Source: Kineococcus terrestris
GTDB lineage: Bacteria > Actinomycetota > Actinomycetes > Actinomycetales > Kineococcaceae
Strand: one strand, 5' to 3'
Length of the DNA stretch: 64,000 nt
Assembly (NCBI RefSeq): GCF_041020765.1
Contig: NZ_JBEUEJ010000023.1
Shown here: positions 49,986-60,033 of the stretch, piece by piece
Layout: every line of letters starts with the position of its first letter
Numbering within the stretch: position 1 is the first letter of the stretch
Notes under the pieces: generated by a model
The model's database searches: none
The model's input: only the letters and a program-made list of their open reading frames with translations
Told to the model about the DNA's origin: nothing
Program-made: the position numbers and the translations under genes

Positions 49986-52024
49986 ACGCGGTCCAGCACG
50001 ACGACGTCGCAGTCGCCGCGCGACCACGTCACCACCAGCCCGTCCTCCGCCCGGACCGTGGAACCGTCGGAGCGCACGCGCAGCAGAGAGCCGGCGGGCA
50101 GGTCGCCCAGCGGCACCCGCCAGGCGGCGGGGCGCCCCGGCCGCGCCCACGCCAGCACGACCACCGTCTCCCCGTCCGTGTACTGCACCGCGTAGGCGGT
50201 GTCCGCCGGGGTGCCGTGCCGGCGGACCACCCCGTCGTGCAGGACGTGCCGCACCGAGCGGTGCAGGGCGACCAGCTCGCGCACCCGCTCGCGCTGCTCG
50301 GGGTTCCAGCGCAGCAGGTCCCCGCCCAGGCCCATCACCCCGGCCATCGCCACGACGCACCGGAAGTCGAGGCTGACCGGCTCGCGGTCCAGCACGTCCG
50401 GCTCGTCGGTCACCCACGAGCTCATCACCCACGCCGGGTAGGCGGACAGGAAGCCGTGCTGCACGGCCAGCCGGTCGCGGGGGCCGGTCTCGTCACTGGG
50501 CCACACCACGTCGGTGCGGGCCAGCACCGCCAGGTCGATCCGGCCGCCGCCGCCCGCGCACGCCTCCACCGTCACGTGCGGGAACTCCGCGCGCAGCGCG
50601 TCCAGCACCCGGTAGTACGCCCGCGTGTGCCGCCACGACCAGTCGTCCCCGCCGGGCACGGCGGCGCCGCCGTCGGTGACGGCGCGGTTCACGTCCCACC
50701 TGAGGTAGCTGATCTCGTACCGGGAGAGCAGCCGGCGCAACGTCTCCAGCACCCACGCCTCCACCTCCGGCCGGCCCAGGTCGAGCAGGAGCTGGTGGCG
50801 CAGCCGCACCGGGTCCCGGCCCGGCGTGCGGTGCACCCAGTCGGGGTGGGCGCGGTGCAGGTCGCTGTCCTCGTTCACCGCCTCCGGCTCCACCCACAGC
50901 CCGAAGCGCAGGCCCCGCTCGCGCACGCCAGCGACGAGCGGCTCCAGCCCGTCGGGGAACTTCGCCGCGTCGACGTCCCAGTCGCCGAGCCCCGCGCGGT
51001 CGGAGGTGCGGCCGCTGAACCAGCCGTCGTCGACGACGAACACCTCGGCGCCCAGGTCGGCGGCCACGTCGGCCAGCGCGAGCTGGTGCTCCACCCGCAC
51101 GTCGAAGCCCGTCGCGTACCAGGAGTTCGCCACCACCGGCCGGTGCTCGGGGCCCGTGGAGCGGGCCAGGGTGCGCTGGTACGCGTGCCACGCCTGGGCG
51201 GCCTCGTCCGGCCCGCCGGGCACCCACAGCCCCGCCAGCTCCGGGGTGGTCGCCGACCCGCCCGGCGGCAGCGTCACCACGCCGGACTCGTCGTCGGGGC
51301 CGCCGGCCACCCGCACGTGGTCGGTGAACGGCACGGCCTCCACCTGCAGCCGCCACGACCCGCTCCACGCCAGCGCCACCGCGTACGTGCCGGCGTCCCG
51401 GCCGCCGCGGGCGCGGACGGTGACGACGGGGGAGGCGCTGTGGGAGGTGATGCCCTGCCGGCTGCCGAGGCCGAACGTCCCCACCGGCAGGTCGACCACG
51501 CCGGGCGTGAACTCGCACGACCACGCCCCGGTCAGCGTCCCGACGTGCGCGCCCGGCCCGACGGGCGGGGTGAACGCGCCGCCCCAGCAGCGCAGCAGCT
51601 CCACCGCGTGCACGGAGCGGTTGCGCACGACCGCGTGCTTGGTGACGACGTCGTGGGCGGTGCTGCTGCGCAGCACCAGCTCCACGTCCAGCCCGGCCAG
51701 CTCGTCGGTGAACGGCGCGCGCAGCTCGTGCGCGTCCCCGTCCACCGTCAGCACCGGATCGCCGGCGGGCCGCAGCCGGGCGCCGCGCAGCCCGTCGGCG
51801 CGGCGCACGACGAGCTCGGCGGCGTGCGCGGCGCGGGTGCCCAGCGCGGTGGCCTCCAGCGGCAGCAGGTCCAGCGGCGTCTCGAACGACGTGCGCCGCG
51901 GCGCGCGAGCCGGCTGGGCGCCGCCACGTGCGCCCCAGTGCACGCGCACCAGGCCCGCCCCGTCCGGGGCGGGCGCGACGACGTGCTCGCCGGAGCGGGT
52001 CGGCAGCGTCCACGCAGAGCTCAC
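49982..52024 (-). CDS. GH36 alpha-galactosidase
   Basis: A 680-residue glycoside hydrolase of family 36. An N-terminal beta domain (to about 300) precedes the catalytic barrel: NSWYATGFDVRV, VFVVDDGWFSGR, GLRFGLWVEPEAV, the nucleophile Asp in YLRWDVNRAV (about 443) and the acid/base Asp in WPSDETGPRDRLAVQ (about 510). It would release galactose from alpha-galactosides such as raffinose or melibiose. No signal peptide is seen, so it acts inside the cell on imported sugar. Its GTG overlaps the permease stop. Confidence 0.9.
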   Translation of the reverse strand: MSSAWTLPTRSGEHVVAPAPDGAGLVRVHWGARGGAQPARAPRRTSFETPLDLLPLEATALGTRAAHAAELVVRRADGLRGARLRPAGDPVLTVDGDAHELRAPFTDELAGLDVELVLRSSTAHDVVTKHAVVRNRSVHAVELLRCWGGAFTPPVGPGAHVGTLTGAWSCEFTPGVVDLPVGTFGLGSRQGITSHSASPVVTVRARGGRDAGTYAVALAWSGSWRLQVEAVPFTDHVRVAGGPDDESGVVTLPPGGSATTPELAGLWVPGGPDEAAQAWHAYQRTLARSTGPEHRPVVANSWYATGFDVRVEHQLALADVAADLGAEVFVVDDGWFSGRTSDRAGLGDWDVDAAKFPDGLEPLVAGVRERGLRFGLWVEPEAVNEDSDLHRAHPDWVHRTPGRDPVRLRHQLLLDLGRPEVEAWVLETLRRLLSRYEISYLRWDVNRAVTDGGAAVPGGDDWSWRHTRAYYRVLDALRAEFPHVTVEACAGGGGRIDLAVLARTDVVWPSDETGPRDRLAVQHGFLSAYPAWVMSSWVTDEPDVLDREPVSLDFRCVVAMAGVMGLGGDLLRWNPEQRERVRELVALHRSVRHVLHDGVVRRHGTPADTAYAVQYTDGETVVVLAWARPGRPAAWRVPLGDLPAGSLLRVRSDGSTVRAEDGLVVTWSRGDCDVVVLDRV

Positions 52025-52899
52025 TTGTTCGAGCCCACCAGCAGCCCGGAGACGAACTGCTTCTGGAAGAGGAAGAACACGATGGCGGTGGGGACCGCCG
52101 CCACGAGGGAGGCCGCCGCGATGACGTTCCACGCGCTGGAGTAGCCGCCCATGAGGTTCAGCAGCGCCGCCGTGATCGGGAACTTGGACTCCGAGCGCAG
52201 CACCGTCAGCGCCCAGATGAGGTCGTTGAAGATCCACGTCGTGGCCAGGGCCGCCAGCGCCGCCATCGCCGGGCGGCTCAGCGGCAGGACGATCCGCCAG
52301 TAGATGCGCCCCGCACCCGCCCCGTCCAGACGGGCGGCCTCGAACAGCTCCTCCGGCAGCCCGCGCATGAAGCCGTGCAGCACGAAGGTGTAGAAGCCGA
52401 TGCCGAAGCCCACCTGCACCGCCACGAGCGCGAAGAGGGTGTCGGCGATGCCGAGGGACTCGCTGATCCGCGCCACCGGCACCAGCAGGATCTGCGGGGG
52501 CAGCAGGTTGCCAGCCAGCATCGCCAGCAGGATCGTCTTGCGCCCGGGGATCGCGAAGCGGCTCAGCGAGTACGCCGCCCACGACGACAGCACCAGCGAG
52601 GCCAGCACCGCGCACGCCGTCACGGCGACGCTGTTGCCCAGCGCCCGCACCAGCCCGCCACCGCTGAACGCCGTCGCGAACCCGTCGAGCGTGAAGGAGG
52701 CGGGCAGCGCCGCCAGCCCGCGCGCGGCGATGTCGTCGAAGGAGCGGAACGCGATGAGCCCCACGTAGACGACCGGGCTCAGCCACAGCAGGGTCAGCGG
52801 CACCATGACCACGTGCAGCCACGGCGAACGGGCCCGCCGCGGCTTGCGCCACTGCTGCGGCGTGGCGGCCGTGCCGGGGGAGAGGGTGGTGGCGCTCAC
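52021..52899 (-). CDS. Carbohydrate ABC transporter permease (MalG type)
   Basis: A 292-residue permease with six helices and the conserved cytoplasmic loop EAARLDGAGAGRIYWRIVLPLSRP (about 205-225). It is the second permease of the operon. The GTG start overlaps the first permease's stop by 4 nt. It works with 52896-53882 and the binding protein 53879-55177. No ATPase gene lies in the operon, so a shared MsiK-like ATPase elsewhere is expected. Confidence 0.9.
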   Translation of the reverse strand: MSATTLSPGTAATPQQWRKPRRARSPWLHVVMVPLTLLWLSPVVYVGLIAFRSFDDIAARGLAALPASFTLDGFATAFSGGGLVRALGNSVAVTACAVLASLVLSSWAAYSLSRFAIPGRKTILLAMLAGNLLPPQILLVPVARISESLGIADTLFALVAVQVGFGIGFYTFVLHGFMRGLPEELFEAARLDGAGAGRIYWRIVLPLSRPAMAALAALATTWIFNDLIWALTVLRSESKFPITAALLNLMGGYSSAWNVIAAASLVAAVPTAIVFFLFQKQFVSGLLVGSNK

Positions 52900-53882
52900 G
52901 ACTGCTCCTCCGCGCGGGCCTGGCGGGCCAGGTAGGTGATGATGAAGCCGATCGCCAGGACGAAGATGACGACCGCGATCGCCGAGGCGTAGCCGAGGTT
53001 CCCCGACGTGAACGCCTGCTGGAACATGTACGTGCTCAGCAGCTGCGTCGTGTTGTAGGGGCCGCCGCGGGTCATCGCCCAGACGATGTCGAAGGTGCGC
53101 AGCGAGTCGATGACGGTGACCGCGAAGACCACCGTGTTCACCCCGCGCAGCTGCGGCATGACGATGTGCCAGAAGCGCTGCCAGGCGCTCGCGCCGTCGA
53201 CGGCGGCGGCCTCCTCCAGCGTGGCGTCGCAACCCTTCAGCCCCGCCAGGTACAGGACCATGATGTAGCCGACCTGCCGCCACACCGCGGCCACGAGGAT
53301 CGCCGCCAGCGCCACGTCCGGGTCGGCCAGCCACTGCCGCGTCAGCGACTCCAGCCCCACGGCCTCCAGCCCGGCGTTGATGGGACCGCCCGGCTGGTAC
53401 ATGACCCGCCAGAACAGGCCCGTCACCGCCATCGAGACGACCATCGGCAGGTAGATCGCGCTGCGGTAGAAGCCCACCCCGCGGCCGGGCTTGTTGAGCG
53501 CCACCGCCAGCGCCAGGCCGCCGACGACCGACAGGACGCCGAAGCCGACGACCCACAGGGCGTTGTTGGTCAGCGCCGTGCGGAAGATCGGGTCCTCGGC
53601 GAGGTCGGCGAAGTTCTGCAGGCCCACGGGCTCGGCCGGGCTGATGCCGTTCCAGCGGGTCAGCGACAGCGAGAAGGAGTTGGCCGCCGGCCAGAAGACC
53701 CAGAACAGCTCGACGGCCACCGGCACCAGGAGGAAGACCCACACCAGCAGCGGCACCCGCCGCAGCCGCGCGCCCAGCGACGGGCCGCCCGGCCGGGCGG
53801 CACCGCCGGGGTGGGCGGCGGGACGGGTGCCGCCCGGGCCCCGCCCCGCCGTCCGCGCCGCGGCCGACACGTCGCTGCTCAC
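52896..53882 (-). CDS. Carbohydrate ABC transporter permease (MalF type)
   Basis: A 328-residue permease with an N-terminal Ala/Pro/Gly-rich cytoplasmic leader (about 1-38), then six helices and the EAA loop EEAAAVDGASAWQRFWHIVMPQLRG (key residues EEAAAVDGA, HIVMPQL; about 240). The GTG start overlaps the binding protein stop by 4 nt. It pairs with the MalG-type permease downstream. Confidence 0.9.
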   Translation of the reverse strand: MSSDVSAAARTAGRGPGGTRPAAHPGGAARPGGPSLGARLRRVPLLVWVFLLVPVAVELFWVFWPAANSFSLSLTRWNGISPAEPVGLQNFADLAEDPIFRTALTNNALWVVGFGVLSVVGGLALAVALNKPGRGVGFYRSAIYLPMVVSMAVTGLFWRVMYQPGGPINAGLEAVGLESLTRQWLADPDVALAAILVAAVWRQVGYIMVLYLAGLKGCDATLEEAAAVDGASAWQRFWHIVMPQLRGVNTVVFAVTVIDSLRTFDIVWAMTRGGPYNTTQLLSTYMFQQAFTSGNLGYASAIAVVIFVLAIGFIITYLARQARAEEQS

Positions 53883-55177
53883 TGCCCGAAGACCCCCTCC
53901 GCGGCCCGCTGCCACTCCTCCAGGATCCGGTCGCGCGAGCCCGGGTCGGCGAGGAACTGGGTCAGCGCGGTGTCCGCCGTCGTCTGCAGCGCGTCGGAGG
54001 AGTCGCGGTTGAAGAACTGGGTGATCTCCTCCGTGGAGTTGAGCAGCTCGATGCCCTTCTGCACCAGCGGGCTGAACTGCGAGGTGTCCACGTCCGGGGA
54101 CGTCGGCAGGTTGGAGGAGCCGGACTGCTCGATGAACGCCTGCTGCTGCTCGGGCGCGGCCAGGTAGGACAGGAAGGCGATGGTCGCGTCCGGGTCGGCG
54201 GTGCCGGCCGCGGCGAAGTAGCCGTCCGTGGGTGCCTCCTCGGCCGTCGGCACGTCCGGGTTGATCACCGGGACGGAGAAGAAGTCCAGGTCGTCCTGCT
54301 GGTTCTCGGGGAAGTACTGGGTGACGAAGGCGCCGATGAGGTACATGCCGGCCTGGTCCTGCGCCATCGGCACGGCCGCGTCCTGCGCCGAGTAGGAGGC
54401 GGCGTTGGGGTCGAAGTAGGGGATGAGCCGCTCGTACTGCTCCATGACCGCCACCACCTCCGGGTCGGTGAAGGAGTGCTCCCCGGCCAGCAGCTCCCGG
54501 TGGTACTGCGCGCCGTTGACCCTGAGGTTGAGGTAGTCGAACCAGCCCGACGCCATCCACGGGGTCGAGCCGATGCCGTTGGCCAGCGGCGCGACGCCTT
54601 GGCCCGACAGGTTCTCGCACAGCGCCAGGAACTCGTCCCACGTGGCCGGCGGCTCCACGCCCCAGCGCTCGAAGGCGCTGCGCTTGTAGAAGACCGACCA
54701 CCAGTAGTAGTTGGTGGGGACGAAGATCTGGGTGCCGTCGTCGGCGGTGGACAGGTTCTTCAGCGCCTCGGAGAAGCCCGCGCAGGCGCCGTCGCCCTCC
54801 CACATGCTCGACACGTCCAGCAGCAGGCCCTGGGCGGCGTAGTCGCGGGCCACCGACCCGGCGTACCAGCTCATGACGTCCGGCGGGTCGTTGGAGCGCA
54901 GGTAGTTGGTCAGCTGGGCGCGGAACTGCTCGGTGGCGACCGAGTTCATCGTCACGTCGCCGTCGTAGCCCTGCACGATCGCCTCGAGGGCGGCCTTGGG
55001 GGCGGTGTCCTGGATGGAGTTCTGGAAGACGATGCCGCCACCACCGCCCCCTCCACCGCCGGCGGCCGCGCCACCGCCCTCCGAGCCGCTGGTGCCGACG
55101 CAGCCGGTCAGCAGGCCGGCCCCGCCGAGGCCGGCCGTGGCCGCGAGCAGGCTGCGCCGCGAGAGTCGGGAGTTCAT
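53879..55177 (-). CDS. Extracellular sugar-binding lipoprotein
   Basis: A 432-residue family 1 solute-binding lipoprotein. It has a twin-arginine-like start (SRRSLLAATAG) and lipobox LLTGC (Cys about 26), then an unusual poly-Gly stretch (about 35-50), then the binding fold (GIVFQNSIQDTAPKAALEAI, PPDVMSWYAGS, WDEFLALCENL). It delivers an oligosaccharide to the two permeases downstream. The ATG start overlaps the cellulase-like gene's stop by 4 nt. Confidence 0.9.
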   Translation of the reverse strand: MNSRLSRRSLLAATAGLGGAGLLTGCVGTSGSEGGGAAAGGGGGGGGGIVFQNSIQDTAPKAALEAIVQGYDGDVTMNSVATEQFRAQLTNYLRSNDPPDVMSWYAGSVARDYAAQGLLLDVSSMWEGDGACAGFSEALKNLSTADDGTQIFVPTNYYWWSVFYKRSAFERWGVEPPATWDEFLALCENLSGQGVAPLANGIGSTPWMASGWFDYLNLRVNGAQYHRELLAGEHSFTDPEVVAVMEQYERLIPYFDPNAASYSAQDAAVPMAQDQAGMYLIGAFVTQYFPENQQDDLDFFSVPVINPDVPTAEEAPTDGYFAAAGTADPDATIAFLSYLAAPEQQQAFIEQSGSSNLPTSPDVDTSQFSPLVQKGIELLNSTEEITQFFNRDSSDALQTTADTALTQFLADPGSRDRILEEWQRAAEGVFGQ

Positions 55178-56526
55178 CGTCGAACCTCCTGTGCGCCGTC
55201 CTCGGCGCGGTCGGGGTGGGTGGTGCCGGGCCCGTCGGGCCGGTCGGAGGGGGTGGTGCCGGTCAGGAGGGCCGCGCACTCGCGCTGGAGGGCGACGTCC
55301 GCCCACATGCTGTGCTGCGGGGCGGCGTTGGAGCAGACCACCGCGCCCCACGCGCCGACGCGGTGGGCGTCGCGGACGGCGCGGCGGCACAGCTCGGCGC
55401 CGACCGGCCCCTCCTCGAAGCGCCCCTGCTTGGGGGTGTAGCCGACGTACCCCTCGCCCAGCACGAGGGGGACGCCGCGGGTGGCGGCGTGGTCGGCGGC
55501 CACCTCCAGCCACAGGGTCAGCTTCTGCTCCACCGCGAGCCGGTGCTCGCCCCAGCGGTCGTACAGCCAGCGGTCGAAGGCCTCCGGGTCGCACCAGTCG
55601 TGCACGTACACCTCCGGCAGCGACACCACGGTGGCGGCCAGCTTCCAGGCGTTGCCCTCACCCGGCCCCCACTCGCCGACCTCCGGGGCGCCGGGGCGCA
55701 GCAGCGGCGCCGCCCGCTCGCGGGAGAACTCCTCCACCGGCCCGCGCAGGCCGAACACGTCGATGAGCTCCTGCAGGTTGCCGTAGGCGTACGGGTGGAC
55801 GACGAGGACGTCCGCGCTGGGCGGGACGGCGCTCAGCGCGGCCACCGGGACGCCGGCGTAGTTCACGGTGCACAGCCGGTCGGGGTGGCGCTGCTTGAAG
55901 CGGCGGATCCCGCGCTCCAGGCGGTCCGTCAGCGCCCGCACCGCCGGGTCGCCCCGCTCCACACCGAGGCCGTCGACGAGGAAGCCGATCTGGACCTCGT
56001 TGTGCAGCTCGGTGAACAGCACCGTCCCGTCCAGGCCCTGCTCGACCAGCAGGTCCAGCAGGTCGGCGTGCGCGTCGGCCAGGACCTCCGCGCGCTCCTC
56101 CGGGTCTACCGCGTGCAGCGCCTCGTACCAGGCGGGGTCGAGCGCGAACGACGGCGACTGCTGGTACTCCCAGCTGGAGACGATGACGTGGACGCCGTGG
56201 CGCTGGGCCGCGCGGAAGAACGCGAGGGTGTGCGCGCGCGCGTCGATCGTCGTCTCGTGGGCGACGTCGTACCAGCGCACGCCCTGCCCGTACTCCCCGC
56301 CCAGCGGGCCCAGCCGCAGCGCGGAGGTGTCGAGGCCGGAGCGGAACAGCAGGAACGGCATCGCGCAGATCCGCACGGTGTTGTACCCGCGCTCGACGGC
56401 CTGCGCGAAGGCCGCGTCCAGGTCCTCGAACGGCTCGCCCGGCCCCGTGCGCACGTACCAGGAGAAGTCCCACAGGCTGATGACGAGCTTCTCCGGCGCA
56501 CCGGCCGGCAGGTTTCGGGTCCTCAC
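55174..56526 (-). CDS. Cellulase-like glycoside hydrolase
   Basis: A 450-residue intracellular TIM-barrel protein of the cellulase-like family. It has LVISLWDFSWYVRTGPGE (about 14-31), RGYNTVRICAMPFL (about 47), a VLFTELHNEVQIGF segment holding a catalytic-type Glu (about 170) and VPLVLGEGYVGYTPK with a second Glu (about 375). It has no signal peptide. Its substrate is unknown, probably an oligosaccharide imported by the same operon. The GTG start overlaps the DUF5107 gene's stop by 4 nt. Confidence 0.8.
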   Translation of the reverse strand: MRTRNLPAGAPEKLVISLWDFSWYVRTGPGEPFEDLDAAFAQAVERGYNTVRICAMPFLLFRSGLDTSALRLGPLGGEYGQGVRWYDVAHETTIDARAHTLAFFRAAQRHGVHVIVSSWEYQQSPSFALDPAWYEALHAVDPEERAEVLADAHADLLDLLVEQGLDGTVLFTELHNEVQIGFLVDGLGVERGDPAVRALTDRLERGIRRFKQRHPDRLCTVNYAGVPVAALSAVPPSADVLVVHPYAYGNLQELIDVFGLRGPVEEFSRERAAPLLRPGAPEVGEWGPGEGNAWKLAATVVSLPEVYVHDWCDPEAFDRWLYDRWGEHRLAVEQKLTLWLEVAADHAATRGVPLVLGEGYVGYTPKQGRFEEGPVGAELCRRAVRDAHRVGAWGAVVCSNAAPQHSMWADVALQRECAALLTGTTPSDRPDGPGTTHPDRAEDGAQEVRR

Positions 56527-59500
56527 CGGGCCACCTCCTCGACACGTGTGACGGACGGTTCGGGAACGCCCAGCAACCCCGGGCAGGTGGCCAGCGCGTG
56601 CGCCAGGTCGGCTGCGTGCCGGCTGGCCGCCAGCCGCGGGTCGTCCAGCAGCTCGCGCGCGCGGGCGGCGTCGCCGTCCAGCAGCGCCAGCTGCGCGTCC
56701 AGCACCGCGCTGCGCCGGTCGCGCACCACGAGCGGGTCCTCCTCGAACAGCAGCAGGTCCGGCAGCGAGGTGGCGAAGTAGTCCACGACCGGGACCGACG
56801 CCGCGAACTCGTCGCGGAAGCGGCGCAGCGACGCGGTCAGCGGCCCGTCGTCGCGGCCCAGCCGGCGCAGCGCCAGCACCGAGGAGAACGTCGCCTCGCT
56901 GTGCTCCTGCGTGCTCATCGCCAGGAAGTCCCCGCGGTGCTCGGCCGCGACCTCCCACGCCGTGCGCGCCGCGGCCGCGTCGCCGGCCGCGGCCAGCGCG
57001 TCGCCCAGCAGCAGGTGCAGCTGCGCGGTGGCCGCCAGCGGGTGCCGCGCCTCGCCCAGGCACGCGGGGCTGTCCAGCGCCGCCCGCAGGTGCGCGACGG
57101 CCGCGGCCGGGTCGTCCGCGAGCACCTCCAACGCCAGGCGGGTGCGGGCCCGCTCCCACGCCGAGAGGACCTGCCCCTCTCCGCCCTCCCACGGCTGGAA
57201 CGTGCGGCCGGTCAGCAGCTGCACGGCCCGCGCGGCGTCGCCGGTGCTCACCAGCAGGTGCGCGACCTCCACGAGCGCGTCGTCGCGCTGCTCGGCCAGG
57301 TCCCAGCGCTCGCGCCAGCGCGTCAGCCGCTGCTGGGGGCCCAGGCCGCGCAGCGCGTCGAGCTGGTCCACCTCGAAGCGCAGCCGCGCCTCGTCGGGGG
57401 CGGCCTCCTCCGCCCGCGCGTACGCGGCGCGCGCCGCCTCGAGGTCGTGGTGGTCGTTGACCAGCGCCAGGCCGAGGTTGCGGTGCGGGACCGGGTCGTC
57501 CGGGGCGCCCGCCGCACCGGCCAGCCAGTCCTCGACGGCGTCGGCGTGCCGGCCCGCCGCGTACAGCCAGTGCCCGCGCAGCGCCCGCGCCCGCGGGTCG
57601 GCCGCCGAGGCGCTCAGCGCGGCCACGTCCTCGCGTCGGCCCGGGAAGCACCACGTCGTGTCGCGGGTGGCGGCGTCGGCGCGGGCCGCGGCCGCCTCAC
57701 GAGCGCGGCCGAGACGGTCGAGGACGAGGGCGCGGTGGTGGGCCAGCAGCGGGCCGGCCGCCGGCTGCCCCGACGCCCGCAGGGGCTCGCGCGCCTCCGC
57801 CTCGTCGAGCACGCGCAACGCGCCCTCCAGCTCCCCGGCGCCGGCCAGCTCCAGCGCCACGTCCAGGCAGGTCTGCGCGTCGGCGCTCGCGGGCAGGCCG
57901 TCCAGGTGGCGCAGCCACGCGTCCAGCGGGTCCAGGGCGCGGGCGGCGGCCAGGACGTCCTCCGCCACGCCGGACTCCACGTCGCCGAGGCGACGGCGGC
58001 ACACCACCTCCAGGGCGGCGGCCTGCAGGTGCTCCGGTTCCACCCGGCGCACGTCCGCCAGCCGGTGCAGCGCGGCCGCGGTGCGCCCGGCGCGCGCGTC
58101 CAGCCGCGCCATCCGGTACCCGGCCGGACCCCGCCACGCCCGCGTCCACGACGCGCGCCCGTAGGCGTCGTAGGCGTCGTCCTCGCAGCCGCGGGCCTCC
58201 AGGACCACACCGAGCAGGTACAGCGCGGTGGTGTCCTGCGGGGTGGGGTGGCGGGAGGTGAGGCGGTCCACGGCCCGGCGCAGGAACGCCTCGGCCTCCT
58301 GGTCCAGGCCGGCGCGATGGGCGCGCACCGCCAGGCCCACCAGGCTCGGCACGTGCCCGGGGTCGCGGGCCAGCGCCTCGCGCCAGTACGGCTCGGGGGA
58401 GCGGGTCGCGTGCCGGTACAGCTCCAGGTGCTCGGCGGTCAGCGCCAGCTCCTCCACGCTGGTCACGTCCGCCGGTGCGGGCGGCTCGGTGGCGGGGCCG
58501 GGGACCTCCCCGATCCCGGTGCGCTCCTCGGCGGTGCTCCAGCGCACCAGTTCCCGGCCCTCGTGGACGACCGACACCTCCACGTCGCCCGCGGGCACCT
58601 CGTGGGCGCGCAGCAGCGCCGCCGACGGGTCCAGGTCCACCGTCTCGACCGCGACGACGTCCCCGCCGGCGCGCAGCTCCACCCGCACCCCGGCGCGGGG
58701 ACGGGTGACGACGACGGCGAGGCGCACCCGGTCGCCGTCGCGGCGCAGGCTGACGGCCGCGTCGGCGCTCGCCCGGTCCACCGGACCGGTGTGCCGCACC
58801 GGGTACCAGGACTGGGTGAACACCTTCGTCTCCCCGGGCGCCAGCACCGAGAAGTCCGGCTGGTTGTCGGTGAACACCCCCGCCATCAGCTCGACGTAGT
58901 GCGCGCCGTCGTCGGCCAGGTTCGCGTCCCACGCGTGACCGAACGGGGAGTTCCCCCACGTCCACTGCTTCTTGCCGACCGCGACCTGGTGGTCGGCGAC
59001 GTGGACGAAACCGACGCCGCTCGCGTGGTCGTACCCGCCGAAGAAGTCCTCCCGGCTGCCCAGCGCCATGTACGAGGTCGGCACGGGGATCGTGCGGTAC
59101 CAGTCGATCCGGTCGCCGGTACCGCGCGCGCCGTCGGCCGCGGTGAACTCCTCGCCGGCGCGGGCGGGGTAGTCCACGCCGTAGTAGTGCCGGTCCGCGG
59201 CCGGGTACCCGGTCACCGCGCGCTTGGCGTGGTCGGCGACCACGGTCACGTCGTGCGGGAAGAAGGACTGGTAGTCGTCGTCGACGCGGGCGGCCACGTT
59301 GGCCCACCACAGGAACGACTGCGGCAGCTCGGTGCGGTTGGCCAGGCGCACCTGGAGCTCCAGCACGGAGCTGCCCGGGCGCAGCCGCAGCGCGTGCGTG
59401 CCCCGCATGCGGGTGAACGGGTCGTGGTCGGAGCAGCGGACGACGACCGCGCCGTCCTCCTCGGTCACCGCCTCCCAGTCCGTCGGCAGGTAGGTGGCCG

Positions 59501-59927
59501 GGCGGTGGTGCTGCGGCCAGTTGAACTCCACGCCCCCCGCGATCCACGGACCGGCCAGCCCCACCAGGGCGGGTTTGACGACCGGGTTCGCGTAGAAGAG
59601 GTCCCGGCCGCTGGTGCGGTCGCGGACCACGTGCACGCGTCCGCCCAGCTCCGGCAGCACGACCACGTGCAGCCACTCGTTCTGCAGGTGCACCGCCGTC
59701 CAGGCGTGCTCGACGGGCTCGGTGGCGATGCGGTGGTGGAACGGCAGCGGGTACACCCGCCCCGAGGAGCCCTGGTAGACGCGGCGGTCCAGGTAGGCGG
59801 GGAACACCTCCGGCGGCAGCGGGTGGTACGTCGGCAGCGTCAGCGGCGCGCTCCAGGCCGCGGCCGGGAGCTCCGCCAGGGCGGCGGGCCGGGCCGGCAG
59901 GCCGAGCTGCGTCTCGTCGTCGAGCAT
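56523..59927 (-). CDS. DUF5107 protein with TPR repeats
   Basis: A 1134-residue protein. The first about 400 residues are a DUF5107 domain (mutarotase-like beta sandwich: LPTYHPLPPEVFPAYLDRRVYQ, PYPLPFHHRIA-like region, PELGGRVHVVRDRTSGRDLFYANPVVKP; key residues ELGGRVH, DLFYAN). The remaining about 650 residues are helical TPR-like repeats, several with Ala-rich A/B helices. Such proteins accompany glycosidases in actinobacterial sugar operons; the biochemical role is unknown. It is the first gene of the operon, 106 nt from the divergent AraC gene. Confidence 0.82.
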   Translation of the reverse strand: MLDDETQLGLPARPAALAELPAAAWSAPLTLPTYHPLPPEVFPAYLDRRVYQGSSGRVYPLPFHHRIATEPVEHAWTAVHLQNEWLHVVVLPELGGRVHVVRDRTSGRDLFYANPVVKPALVGLAGPWIAGGVEFNWPQHHRPATYLPTDWEAVTEEDGAVVVRCSDHDPFTRMRGTHALRLRPGSSVLELQVRLANRTELPQSFLWWANVAARVDDDYQSFFPHDVTVVADHAKRAVTGYPAADRHYYGVDYPARAGEEFTAADGARGTGDRIDWYRTIPVPTSYMALGSREDFFGGYDHASGVGFVHVADHQVAVGKKQWTWGNSPFGHAWDANLADDGAHYVELMAGVFTDNQPDFSVLAPGETKVFTQSWYPVRHTGPVDRASADAAVSLRRDGDRVRLAVVVTRPRAGVRVELRAGGDVVAVETVDLDPSAALLRAHEVPAGDVEVSVVHEGRELVRWSTAEERTGIGEVPGPATEPPAPADVTSVEELALTAEHLELYRHATRSPEPYWREALARDPGHVPSLVGLAVRAHRAGLDQEAEAFLRRAVDRLTSRHPTPQDTTALYLLGVVLEARGCEDDAYDAYGRASWTRAWRGPAGYRMARLDARAGRTAAALHRLADVRRVEPEHLQAAALEVVCRRRLGDVESGVAEDVLAAARALDPLDAWLRHLDGLPASADAQTCLDVALELAGAGELEGALRVLDEAEAREPLRASGQPAAGPLLAHHRALVLDRLGRAREAAAARADAATRDTTWCFPGRREDVAALSASAADPRARALRGHWLYAAGRHADAVEDWLAGAAGAPDDPVPHRNLGLALVNDHHDLEAARAAYARAEEAAPDEARLRFEVDQLDALRGLGPQQRLTRWRERWDLAEQRDDALVEVAHLLVSTGDAARAVQLLTGRTFQPWEGGEGQVLSAWERARTRLALEVLADDPAAAVAHLRAALDSPACLGEARHPLAATAQLHLLLGDALAAAGDAAAARTAWEVAAEHRGDFLAMSTQEHSEATFSSVLALRRLGRDDGPLTASLRRFRDEFAASVPVVDYFATSLPDLLLFEEDPLVVRDRRSAVLDAQLALLDGDAARARELLDDPRLAASRHAADLAHALATCPGLLGVPEPSVTRVEEVAR

Positions 59928-60033
59928 GCCGCGACGGTAGGCCGGAGATCACCGCGCGGAGAAGGGACGATCCGACGCGAGCACCTGGACGATCCGACGG
60001 TCAGGACCACCCGGACGGCGCTAGCGTCGCGGC

